The position numbers and the translations under genes are program-made. The notes beneath the pieces were generated by a model, which was given only the letters and a program-made list of their open reading frames with translations, did not search any database and was not told the DNA's origin. A stretch of DNA of 64,000 bases. Origin: Chiridota heheva (taxonomy: Eukaryota > Echinodermata > Holothuroidea > Apodida > Chiridotidae). The DNA is taken from positions 791,001 to 855,000 of the forward strand of contig JAIGNY010001658.1 of the NCBI GenBank assembly GCA_020152595.1. The letters run 5' to 3'. This document shows positions 42,494 through 54,455 of the stretch, piece after piece (the first letter of the stretch is position 1; every line of letters starts with the position of its first letter).

Positions 42494-43107
42494 GGTACAC
42501 TGTGTTGATAAGGCACACTGTGATGATAAGGCACTCTGTGATGATAAGGCACACTGTGATGATAAAGCACACTGTGATGATAAGGCACACTTTGTGATGA
42601 TAAGGCACACTGTGATGATAAGGCACACTGTGATGATAAGGCACACTGTGATGATAAGGCACACTGTGATGATAAGGCACACTGTGATGATAAGGCACAC
42701 TGTGATGATAAGGCACACTGTGATAATAAGGCACACTGTGATGATAAGGCACACTGTGATGATAAGGCACGCTGTGATGATAAGGCACACTGTGATGATA
42801 ATGGCACACTGTGATGATAAGGCACATTGTGATGATAAGGCACACTATGATGATAAGGCACACTGTGATGATAAGGCACACTGTGACGATAAGGTACTCT
42901 GTGATAATAAGGTACTCTGTGATGATAAGGCACACTGTGATGATAAGGCACGCTGTGGTGATAAGGCATACTGTGATGATAAGGCACACTCTGATGATAA
43001 GGCACACTGTGATGATAAGGCACATTGTGATAATAAAGCACACTGTGATGATAAAGCACACTGTGATGATAAGGCACTCTGTGATTATAAGGCACACTGT
43101 GATGATT
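42494..43107. repeat. 18-bp satellite, GGCACACTGTGATGATAA units
   Basis: About 34 units with low divergence and a few one- or two-base indels. Because 18 is a multiple of three, long frames stay open on both strands (H-C-D-D-K-A and others). These are not genes. Each unit holds the short palindrome CACACTGTG. Confidence 0.95.
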
Positions 43108-44501
43108 TTTCAGTTGATACAAAAGGTGTGATGTATGTATAGGGTAGCGTACATTTTATGTTTGCCTTTACTCTAACCTGGGCATAGGTTTAGGCAAAGC
43201 TGTAGTAGAGAATGTTATTATGATAAAACAAAACATTCTTTCCTGGTCTGGCCTAACTACTTTGAGTTTCAACCAAAGCAGAATTTCGCATAAATTTGAG
43301 GTGGCTCTTTAATGTACATTCGTTATAGAAATAAGTTACGATAAAACATGTTTTTCTCTATGGTGAACCGTCACTAATAAAGATTGGCGAAGGTGAATCT
43401 TGATATAATTATTTTTCGAGGCTGTTGAATGTTTGTCAAAACTTTATTGCAGGTGGGTGAAACTTGGGCTTAAACAAATCTGAAAAAGGTGAACTCTTAA
43501 GGGGTCTATGATTATGCTGTTTGACCGCTGCATTAGTTGTGGTGTTTCCCTTGGATTAACCTTTGAATATCAAATAATTTTTTTTATTTAACTTACTGGC
43601 TTCTGATAAAAACAAAGGCTATGATGGCCACTCTTGTTGTGGCCCTCACCATCTTTCCATCTTGTATGTTCACTTTTCCAGCAAGGGAGGAGGGAGGGGG
43701 GAGAGGGGGAGAAAATGTGGCAAGGCCTGCAGGAATGCAACTTTTCTGTCTGTTAAAAGAAAATTCGAAATATGACATATCTAATTTCACTGTGTTTACT
43801 GAAGCTTATTTCATTTTCTGGCAATGTAAATGCTAGACAGGGAGCTCAGCTTAAGCAAGAAATTGCTACATGTCTTTAGAACATACATTGGTACATTGGG
43901 ACCATTTTTAGTTCTTGTTTTCATTTTGTCATGGGTAACCACTAACCTATCTAAAATAGAACATGTCTTCAATCAACATGTACTGTACTGTCCTAACTAA
44001 ACCAAACATTTTATTTCATTATCCTCACATAAACAAAGTTAGGGAATAGGTGTATTATACCTTTACTATTCATCAGCTCATGTCTAGCAGTCTATTCATC
44101 AGCTCATGGTTAGCAGTCTAGGTTGAAAGGAAACATATAAGACGAAGACTCTCACAAATAAGAACCTACTGTAACACATTTCTGGCATTAATATCGTTTA
44201 AACTATTTGTCTTGAGATAAAACAAAACTCAAACATTGGGTCTCACTCGCTTCCTATATAATGAAAATTGCTACTTTTTACTCTATTTGTATTTTAATTT
44301 TTTGGTTTTTACCTAATTCATCTATTGTACAGCGCCATAGTTTATGATTTTACATACATAGGTGTGATTTCTGAATATCAAAATAATGATATTGGTTCCT
44401 TAATATTAAGTGCATTGCTACATGTACATAATATACTGCCGCAAATTACAAGACTACATTTGTTATCACTCATATATGCAGCGCGTCGAAGGTAAAAAAA
44501 A
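43108..44501. other. No feature seen
   Basis: No exon or repeat supported. A short duplicated phrase, CATCAGCTCATG, occurs at 44071 and 44098. Confidence 0.4.
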
Positions 44502-46092
44502 ATCATAAATATTCATAGAATATGCAAACTAGGTGGCTATTGGTCGGGGTCTGTATAGTGGCCCCTGTGATTTTCCAGGTCATCAAAATGCCGTCACAAG
44601 ATATTCTCGACGACGGAGCTGCTAATTGGTCGGGGTCTGTGTAGTGGCTCCTGAGATTTTTCATCTGGGTCATCAGATTACCATCACAGGATAGTCTCGA
44701 CTGTTGTATATAATCTTTGTAGCGAGGTGTATAGTTCATTTGCATATGCTTAATGCTAACTTCTGATTTGTCGATGTCTGTATAGTGACCCGTGAGATTT
44801 TTTATCTGGGTCATCGGATTTCGTCTGAGAAGTGTTGTGAATTGACAGTCATTTTGGAGATGGCACAGAGAACCCCACCCCAGAGGGAGGATTTTCCGTA
44901 TGCGGAGTGTTGTTTGCGGTGAGTTTACGGTCATTGTGGAGTGGTTCTGATCAATTTGTGTGGTTTAGGTATCTAGGTTCTATGGAGTACTATGGGTCTG
45001 TATGTTTTCTATACCGTCAGGGGTGTCCAAGAGTAATGCGCCCTGCTCCAAAACAAAAAGAAAAAATGGCTATGGGCTCCCCCAGGATACGTTACGATGG
45101 TATTATCCACTCAAAAAGTATCATGGTACTCATTGTCGCCCATTTCAAAACAATAAGCCCTGATAATCTCTTGTTTAGAAGTTTAGATTTGTCAAAGAGT
45201 TTAAACTGTAAAAAGTATCAATAATATAAGTAAATCGCCATGTCACGATTATCGATTATATCGGGATAATATCGTCACAATTTACCGAGTCACGTCATTC
45301 GAAAAGACATTGTACTTGACAATTGAGAAACAGGAAACTTGTCATGTTTGATACCAACGTTTTCAAAATAGGTAAGAATTGAGCGGCGATATTTTCTAAA
45401 CGGTGTGATTTGAGAGACGTTTTTTGAAAACGTGTACGATTTGAGAACGAAATTCTATTTTTAAATCCTATTGACTTTGCACAGGGAGTAAAATTTACGC
45501 GACGATATTTTGAAAACGTGAACGATTTGAGAAGACGCTTTTTCTGAAACTCATCATTTTAGAAAACAATTTTTTCTGAAACACTGTCATTTGAGGCAGT
45601 ATTTTGCTCAACTGTTTTTCATTTGAGAGGACAAAACTGCGTTTTTACGAGCAAAATGGGTTATACGGAGGGCTTAATCGTGGGACTATTTGGACAAAAC
45701 AACGTTTTTAAGCGGCAAAATGGCGTCTACAGGAAATGACAGGACAGAACTGTGCTTTAATGCAAAAAAAGGGGGTCTACGGGGCTTAATCGTGGAATTA
45801 TTAGGACAAAACTACGTTTTTAACGGGAAAAACAGCGTCTACGGGGGCTTCATTGTGGGACTATTCAGACAAAACTGCGCTTTAATGCAAAAAAACGGGG
45901 TCTTCAAGGGCTTAATCGTGGGAATATTCAGACAAAACTACATTTTTGAAGGGAAAAAATGGCATCTACGGGGGCTTCATCGTGGGACTATTCGGACAGA
46001 ACTGCGCTTTAACGCCAAAAAAGGGGGTGGGACTTGATTCCAAACCACGCCTACTGAACTTTTTCCTCAAACATTGCACTTCAACATGCACT
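44502..46092 (+). repeat. Foldback element, left arm
   Basis: Inverted partner of 48328-49962. Open frames such as 44907-45224 and 45690-46037 recur on the opposite strand of the right arm and are repeat-derived. Confidence 0.85.
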
Positions 46093-46107
46093 TTTTTTAA
46101 ATTCCGA

Positions 46108-46747
46108 CGATGAAGAAGAATTTAAAGAAGAAGAATTTGAAGAAGAAGAAGAAGAAGAAGAAGAAGAATTTGAAGAAGAATTTGAAGAAGAAGAAGAATT
46201 TGAAGAAGAAGAAGAAGAATTTGAAGAATTTGAAGAAGAAGAATTTGAAGAAGAAGAATTTGAAGAAGAAGAATTTGAAGAAGAAGAATTTGAAGAAGAA
46301 GAATTTGAAGAAAGAAGAAGAAGAAGAAGAAGAAGAAGAAGAAGAAGAAGAAGAAGAAGAAGAAGAAGAAGAAGAAGAAGAAGAAGAAGAAGAAGAAGAA
46401 GAAGAAGAAGAAGAAGAAGAAGAAGAAGAAGAAGAAGAAGAAGAAGAAGAAGAAGAAGAAGAAGAAGAAGAAGAAGAAGAAGAAGAAGAAGAAGAAGAAG
46501 AAGAAGAAGAAGAAGAAGAAGAAGAAGAAGAAGAAGAAGAAGAAGAAGAAGAAGAAGAAGAAGAAGAAGAAGAAGAAGAAGAAGAAAAAAAAAAAGAAGA
46601 AGAAGAAGAAGAAGAAGAAGAAAAAGAAGAAGAAGAAGGAGGAGCAAGAGGAGGAGGAGGAAGGAGGAGAGGAGGAGGAGAAGAAGGAGAAGAAGAAGAA
46701 GAAGAAGAAGAAGAAGAAGAAGAAGAAGAAGAAGAAGAAGAAGAATT
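46108..46747 (+). repeat. (GAA)n tract of about 640 bp
   Basis: It opens with GAAGAAGAATTT higher-order units, becomes pure GAA, then GGA/GAA mixtures. Purine-only strand, able to form triplex DNA. All open frames here are artefacts. Confidence 0.97.
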
Positions 46748-47656
46748 TGAGAAGAGAATTTTTCGTTTTAACATGTACTTTGAGAAACAATTTTTGAAAT
46801 TCCTTGACTTTTAAACTCTTTTTTCTAATTATCAACTTTGAGATGATAATTTGAAGAAAAAAGTGGTAAAAAACAAGGGAAATGGGTTCAAAAGCGAGGG
46901 ACTTCATTGCGTACACGCGATAATGACGTCATTACCTTGAGAATGGGACAAAAGTATCTATGACGTTATGAAATGTAGATGTGTATTATGTTGTATGTGA
47001 ACATCGACCAGTTTAGGACTGTCCGGAGAGAACCGCCATAACAACGGAACGTCGACGAACCTTGCGCCGTGCCAAAGCACTACTTAAACCCGATTTCGCC
47101 CGAGTTATAACGCCCTACGCGAGGTTGACGAAAATACAGTCGCTACCCCCGTCTAACATCAAGCAACTCTAGCGTATCAATGGTAAGCAAGGTGTGTGTT
47201 TCCTGTGACTGTAGGAATGTATGCATCTGTCTTTCACACTATGAACCGACATCAAGTATACATCTCTAAATCAATAAAATAATAATAATGTTCAAACTTG
47301 AACGTGTAAAAATGTTATATTAAAATTATACCGCCGACACCGATCGCCGACAACAATCCCTATGTTTCTTCCTGTTTTTAGGCGAGACAAAGAAAAACGC
47401 TAAATACGTACGTATTGATGATAAATAATGCGTTTGCGTTCCACTAAACTGACACAAGGTCTGTTCTGTTTAAAACCTGAACTAGAAATGAATAGCATTT
47501 TAGATGAATTCACGCGATGTGTTGGTCACTTGCTCTACCGCGCATGTTCCACAAATGAGCGTGAAAAAACAATGTAAGATATTGCCTATACACGGTAACA
47601 GACGTCATTCCACTTTGCCCTCTAACATAATCAGATTCACAGGTTATCGATCACAT

Positions 47657-48308
47657 CAAGGACGTTTAAACCAAGGATCAATATTTATCCAATATTGAAT
47701 AAACAAACATGGATTATGAATGTTTTTTCTTATACTATTGATATCGATTTGCCACGCAAACAGGCTTCATCTTAACATATAGGTTTACTTTATTATTATA
47801 CATCAAATAATTAAACTTTTATCCACCTATTATTAAACACGCATTATGTACAGAAATCATGTATCGATTGACTCTCTTTGTCATACACAAGGACATTTAA
47901 ACAAAGGATCTATATTGATCCAATATTGAATACACAAACATGGATTATGAATTTTTTTCTCATTCTATTAACGTAGATTTGCCACGCAAACAGGCTTCAT
48001 CTTAACAGATAGGTTTACCCCATTATTATACATCAAATAATCAAACTTTTATCCACCTATTATTAAAGACGCATTATGTACAGAAATAACAAAGAATCTA
48101 TATTGATCCAATATTGAATAAACAAACATGGATTATGCATGTTTTTCCTCATACTATTGATATCGATTTGCCAGGCAAATAGGCTTTATCTTAACATATA
48201 GGTTTACTTTATTATCATACATCAAATAATCAAACTTTTATACACCTATTATTAAACACGCATTACGTACAGGAATGATGTATCGATCGGCTATCTTTGT
48301 CATACACA
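47657..48308. repeat. Tandem repeat of about 230 bp, three units, in foldback spacer
   Basis: Units begin at 47657, 47888 and about 48089 (the third lacks its first 35-40 bp). Each contains CCAATATTGAAT, AACATGGATTATG, GATTTGCCA-GCAAA and CACCTATTATTAAA. GACTGTAGGAATGT (about 47209) reappears inverted at the end (ACATTCCTACAGTC). Confidence 0.85.
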
Positions 48309-48327
48309 AGGACACATTCCTACAGTC

Positions 48328-49962
48328 AAAAAGTGCATGTTGAAATGTAATGTTTGAGGAAAAAGTTCAGGGGGCGTGGTTTGGAATCAAGTCCCACCCC
48401 TTTCTTTCGCGTTAAAGCGCAGTTCTGTCCAAATAGTCTTACGATGAAGCCCCCGTAGACGTCATTTTTTCCCGTTGAAAAAGTAGTTTTGTTTGAATAT
48501 TCCCACGATTAAGTCCATGTAGACCCCCCTTTTCGCATTAAAGCGCAGTTTTGTCCGAATAGTCCCACAATGAAGCCGCGGTAGACGCCATTTTCCCCGT
48601 TAAAAACGTAGTTTTGTTTAAATTTCCACGATTGACTCCCTTTTTTTAATTAAAGCGCAGTTGTGTCCTGTCATTCCCCTGCAGACACCATTTTCCCCGT
48701 TAAAAACGTAGTTTTGTCCAAATAGATCCACGATTAAGCCCTCCGTAGACCCTATTTTGCTGGTAAAAACGCAGTTTTGTCCGTTCAAATGAAAAACAGC
48801 AAAAATCTGCCTCAAATGACAGTGTTTCAAAAAAATTGTTTTCTTAAATGATGAGTTTCAGAAAAAGCGTCCTCTCAAATTGTTTACGTTTTCAAAATGT
48901 CGTCGCTCAAATTTTACTCCCTGTGCTAAGTCAATGGAATATATAAATAAAATTTCGTTCTCAAATCGTACACGTTTTCAAAAATTTCGTTCTCAAATCG
49001 TACCCGTTTTCAAAAAACGTCTTCTCAAATCACACCGTTTGAAAAATATCGCCGCTCAATTCTTACCTATTTTGAAAACGTTGGTATCAAACATGACAAG
49101 TTTCCTGTTTCTCAATTGTCAAGTACAATGTCTTCTCGAATGACGTGACTCGGTAAATTGTGACGATATCATCCCAATATTATCGATAATCGTGACATGG
49201 CGATTTATTTTATTATTGATACTTTTACACTTTAAACTCTTTGACAAATCTAAACTTCTAAACAAGAGATTATCAGGGTTTATTGTTTTGAAATGGGCGA
49301 CAATGAGTGCCATGATACTTTTTGAGTTGATAATACCATCGTAACGTACCCTGGGGAGCCCATAGCCGATTTTTCTTCTTGTTTTGGAGCAGGGTGCATT
49401 ACCCTTGGCACCCCTGACAGAATAGAAAACATACAGACCCATAGTACTCCATAGAACCTAGATACCTAAACCACACAAATTGATCAGAACCACTCCACAA
49501 TGACCGTAAACTCACCGCAAACAACACTCCTCATACGGAAAACCCTCCCCCCTGGGGTGGGGTTCTCTGTGCCCTCTCCAAAATGACAGTCAATTCACAA
49601 CACTTCTCAGACAGACAACCCTCCCATTCTCTGACGCAATCCGATGACCCAGATGAAAAATCTTATGGGTCACTATACAGACATCGACCAATCAGAAGTT
49701 AGCATTAAGTATATGCAAATGAACTATACACCTCGCTAAAAAGATTATGTAGAACAGTCGAGACTATCCTGTGATGGTAATCCGATGACCCAGATGAAAA
49801 ATCTCATGCGCCACTATACAGATCCCGACCAATCAGAAGCTCCGTCGTCGAGAATATCCTGTGACGGCCATCCGATGACCCAGAGAAAAAAAAATCAGGG
49901 GCCATTATACAGAACCCAGACCAATAGCCACCCAATCTAAATATTCTATGAATATTCATGAG
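48328..49962 (-). repeat. Foldback element, right arm
   Basis: Reverse complement of the left arm with moderate divergence. The outermost TTGGTCGGGGTCTGTATAG motif is repeated twice or more at each end and once just outside (about 49984-50004). Confidence 0.85.
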
Positions 49963-50050
49963 AAATTATGAATGCTGGATTCTGATTGGTCCGGGTCTGT
50001 ATAGCGGCCTCTTGCTACTGATCTACCACATAGTCTACTTGCGCAAAGCT

Positions 50051-51431
50051 TTAAAGGATTAGTTTAGTGGTCCAATAAGTTTATCTAATGAAAAGGAACT
50101 TCAAAAGAAACCAAATGGTGAAAAAACCATTTAAAATTCTTATTCCATTTAGGAGATATTCAAGTTTAAAGTACCGTCTTACCTTTGTAAAAATGACTGA
50201 TGTAGTAAGTTTGCTATGGAAAGCTGGCATTTTCATCCTCACATTCTAACAATAGTTAATATAATTTAAAGATGTTTATTTAAATTTTTCACTATTTTAT
50301 TTTTTCCTTGATTTTTCTACAGGTGGTACATCATAAATCCCCTTCCTCATTCAGTTTTACTACTTTTTTGAAATATTCCATGCTTCTTAAGCCACAGGAC
50401 AAAATATGATAAATTACATATAGACTTTGAGGGATCGGAGGCTATGACATCACATTAGTCTGATTTCAGCCGTTTGTACATAAATGATACCAAAGTTTAA
50501 ACTTAGATATTTCCTTAACGGAATGAGATTTTGGAACTTTTTCTCACTATTTTGTTTCTTAATTGCTAAACGATTGTATATAATACAAAAAAATTGACAA
50601 AAATGCTACTTGCGATAAATCGTTTTTGTCATTGATTCAAAACAACACACAAACACGACCGAAAAGATACCAATAAAATGGAATTAAAATAATCCTTGTA
50701 AATGCAAGAAGCAGAAATAAGAAGTAACCACTTATGAATTGGGATATTTCTTGCTTTGATTTCGCCGAAAATTTTGCAATATGCCCCGTGAACAAACAAC
50801 TTTAACATTCATAGGTTTAATCCTCTCAACTCCAATTTAAAATCCCGTTTTACAAGCTGTAAATCTGACCCCAAGATACACTATAAAAACAGCTACATTT
50901 GTTGTGCCCACCAAATATGCTTGTAAATATTACCTGATGAGTCAAAAAAATATTTATATACAAAATCGAAAAAAAATGTTACAAAATAAACTGGGTAATT
51001 AGAGCTGAGTTGGAACACTCTTCACATAGAAAGCATCCATCTTAATAGGTGATCATAATGAAATTGATTTCCGAGTGGTGGTGCTGCTTTGAAATTGTAT
51101 ACTGCGGGCTATATTTATGTATTGATCATGATGTAACTTACACCTTGAAAACGGCAATGAAATCGCGCAAGATCCGGACTAAATGACATTGAAGGGTAAA
51201 AACTGTCTTATTATTTCTCAATCAAATAATACTGTAGAAATAATGTTTTTATGATTTTGAAATCAGAATTTTAGAATTCATTTGTACATCATTGGAGTTG
51301 ATATTTTTCCATACTAGTTGTGCGATTTTTCCTTTACTTAGCATGGTTTTAGGCAATTACCCATTAAGTAAAGTTGCTCATCGTTCACAGCATAAATAAG
51401 ACTTGCTTGAACCTTAAACTAATCCTTTAAA
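50051..51431. mobile_element. Palindromic MITE family copy 4, probably split by an insertion
   Basis: The left arm starts TTAAAGGATTAGTTTAGTGG and the element is recognisable to about 50562. The expected right terminus (AACTAATCCTTTAA) is found only at 51418-51431. The roughly 850 bp between are unrelated and AT-rich, consistent with a later insertion, though an unrelated terminus is also possible. Confidence 0.5.
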
Positions 51432-51734
51432 ATAGAACAACCCCAAGCGTACTGATTTGCATCACGAAAGCAATAAAGATACAGCTGGAACAGGATATTG
51501 AGCAACATTCATGAATACTTAATGTGAGTGTATTTTCGTGCAACTAAATCTGATTGGTCGATAGGCTGTCTGTAATGCAATTACGGACCAGCTATCAAGA
51601 CCAATTAAATGTATTTTGCATGTACAGTAGGGGAGTTATGTTGATCAACCCATATTGAAATATCTGAAAATAATGTTAAGAAGAAAACCATGTTTTTGTC
51701 AGGAACGAATGCAGAGGGGAAATTTTGAATAAAT

Positions 51735-51840
51735 AGCATTTAGTGGTGTAGTGGTAGGACCTCCGGACTCTTACTCTTATGTACCGGGTGCAATCTCTGG
51801 TGGATCTGCAACTAGTGCTTCACAACTGGTTTATTAATGG
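51735..51840 (+). mobile_element. tRNA-like SINE fragment
   Basis: GTGGTGTAGTGGTAGGACC and a B-box-like GGGTGCAATCTC are followed by CACAACTGGTTTATTAATGG. It resembles the head and start of the body of the other SINEs but is diverged, and it ends at the 34-bp minisatellite. Confidence 0.5.
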
Positions 51841-51871
51841 ATGGAAGTAATAAATCAATATTTTCAGCAAT

Positions 51872-54085
51872 TGGTTCAATGATGTTACACCCACACTAGA
51901 CTAATGGGTTCAGTGATGTTACACCCACACTAGACTAATGAGTTTAGTGATTTTACACCTCCACTAGACTAATGCGTACAGTGATGTAACACCCACACTA
52001 GACTAATGGGTTCATTGATGTTACACCCACAATAGACTGATGGATTCAGTGATGTTACACCCCCACTAGACTAATGGGTTTAGTGATGTCACACCCACAC
52101 TGGACTAATGAGTTCAGTGATGTTACACCCACACTAGACTAATGTGTTCAGTGATGTTACACTCCCACTAGACTAATGAGTTCAGTGATTTTACACCCCT
52201 ACTAGACTAATGGGCTCAGTGATAATACACCCACACTAGACTTATGGGCTCAGTGATGTTACACCCACACTAGACTAATGAGTTCAGTGATGTTACATCC
52301 CCACTAGACTAATGAGTTCAGTGATGTTACACCCACACTACACTAATGGGTTCAGTGATGTTACACACTTACTAAACTAATGACTTCAGTGATGTTACAC
52401 CCACACTAGACTAATAAGCTCAGTGATGTTACACACCCACTAGATTAATGAGTTTAGCGATGTTACACCCACACTAGACTAATGGGTTCAGTGATGTTAC
52501 ACCCCCATTAGACTAATGAGTTTAGTGATGTTACACCCCCACTAGACTAATAAGTTCAGTAATGATACACCCACACTAGACTAATGGGTTTAGTGATGTT
52601 ACACCCACACTAGGCTTATGAGTTCAGTGATGTTACACCCACACTAGACTAATGAGTTCAGTGATGTTACACCTATACTAGACTAATGGGTTCAGTAATG
52701 TTACACCCACACTAAACTAATAAGCTCAGTGATGTTACACACCCACTAGACTAATAAGACCAGTGATGTTACACCCACACTAGACTAATGAGTTCAGTGA
52801 TGTTACACCCATACTAGACTAATGGGTTCAATAATGTTACACCCACACTAAACTAATGAGCTCAGTGATGTTACACACCCACTAGACTAATAAGTTCAGT
52901 GATGTTATACCCACACTAGACTAATGAGTTTACTGATGTTTCACCCACACTGGACTAATGAGTTCAGTGATGTTACACCCCCACTAGACTAATGAGTTCA
53001 GTGATGTTACATCCCCACTAGACTAATGAGTTCAGTGATGTTACACCCCCACTAGACTAATGAGTTCAGTGATGTTACACCCACACTAGACTAATGGGTT
53101 CAGTGATGTTACACACTCACTAAACTAATAAGTTCAGTGATGTTACACCCACACTAGACTAATGAGCTCAGTGATGTTACACACCCACTGACTAATGAGC
53201 TTAGCGATGTTACACCCACGCTAGACTAATGAGCTTAGTGATGTTACACCCACACTGGACTAATGGGTTCAGTAATGTTACACCCACACTAGACTAATGA
53301 CTTTAGTGATGTTACATCTCCACTAGACTAATGAGTTCAGTGATGTTACACCCCCACTAGACTAAAGGGTTCATTGATGTTACAACCACACTGGACTAAT
53401 GAGTTCAGTGATCTTACACCCACACTAGACTAATGAGCTCAGTGATGTTACACCCATACTAGACTAATGGGTTCAGTGATGTTACACCCACACTAAACTA
53501 ATGAGTTCAGTGATGTTACACAACCACTAGACTAATAAGTTCAGTGATGTTATACCCACACTAGACTAATGAGTTTAGAAATGTTACACCCACACTGGAC
53601 TAATGAGTTCAGTAATGTTACACCCCCACTAGACTAATGAGTTCAGTGATGTTACATCCCCACTAGACTAATGAGTTCAGTGATGTTACACCCCCACTAG
53701 ACTAATGAGTTCAGTGATGTTACACCCACACTAGACTAATGGGTTCAGTGATGTTACACTCACACTAGACTAATGATAATGAGTTCAATAATGTTACACC
53801 CACACTAGACTGTTGGGTTCAGTGATGTTACACTCACACTTAACCAATGAGTTCAGTGATGTTACACCCACACTAGACTAATGGGTACAGTGATGTAACA
53901 CCCACACTAGACTAATAGGTTCAGTGATGTTGCACCCACACTAGAATGATGAGTTCAAGTATGTTACACCCCCACAAGACTAATAGGCTCAGTGATGTTA
54001 CACCCACACTAATCTAGTGGGTTCAGTGATGTTACACCCCTACTAGACGAATGGGTTTAATGATGTTACACCGCCACAAGACTAA
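51872..54085. repeat. 34-bp minisatellite of about 65 copies
   Basis: The unit is TTCAGTGATGTTACACCCAC plus ACTAGACTAATGAG, with substitutions (GGG/GAG, CCC/CAC). Longer higher-order blocks recur (compare 52900-53110 with 53560-53770). The period is not a multiple of three and there are no long frames. Confidence 0.95.
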
Positions 54086-54418
54086 TTATACATAAAACCA
54101 TTACGATTGACACAACTCTGGATTCAAGTTTACAGTCGCTTACACACTCGGTGACCGTGTCAACATCTTGCCATTATCTTGCATTTTTGTGTGTGTACAT
54201 GGCTGTTAACGGATAGAAGCAAACAGATATGCACTATTATACCACAACTAACCACTTCTATAAACATCATATTTAGGAACAATCTAAATATTCAACACAA
54301 GGTTTTATAGGCTAGAACTATAAATTGTATTATAAAATGTAATCAATTTGATAGATCTTAATAAGTTTTAAATGTCATTTAATTTCCATGTATTACATAC
54401 TGCATTTGTTACAATGTA

Positions 54419-54455
54419 TGTTACACCCGTCACACATTTTGTGATGGGTGTTACA
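54419..54455. other. Imperfect hairpin TGTTACACCCGTCACA / TGTGATGGGTGTTACA
   Basis: 16-base arms pair at 14 positions around a short loop. The word GTTACACCC is the core of the neighbouring minisatellite unit, and GTGTGACGGGTGTACTGTTACA-like sequence occurs again near 54602-54624. Confidence 0.6.

Larger units (their letters stand above)
44502..49962. mobile_element. Foldback-type element with inverted arms of about 1.6 kb
   Basis: The left arm (44502-46092) and right arm (48328-49962) are reverse complements over their whole length. Matching landmarks include GGTGGCTATTGG, ACTATGGGTCTGTATG, GGGGTGTCCAAGAGTAATGC (left) and the collinear TGTTTGAGGAAAAAGTTCAG near the centre. Arms contain sub-repeats of GGACAAAACT-CGTTTTTA units and of TTTTGAAAACGT units. 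The spacer of about 2.2 kb holds a GAA tract and a tandem repeat. No transposase is seen, so it is either non-autonomous or a segmental inverted duplication. Confidence 0.85.

Noticed and set aside
46110-46916. Long Glu/Lys, Ser and Leu open frames
   Set aside because: They arise solely from the GAA tract.
44503-49442. Frames in the foldback arms that recur on both sides
   Set aside because: They are copies of each other through the inverted repeat, are short, and lack recognisable domains.
51872-54085. CRISPR-like array
   Set aside because: The units abut directly without unique spacers and the host is eukaryotic; this is a minisatellite.
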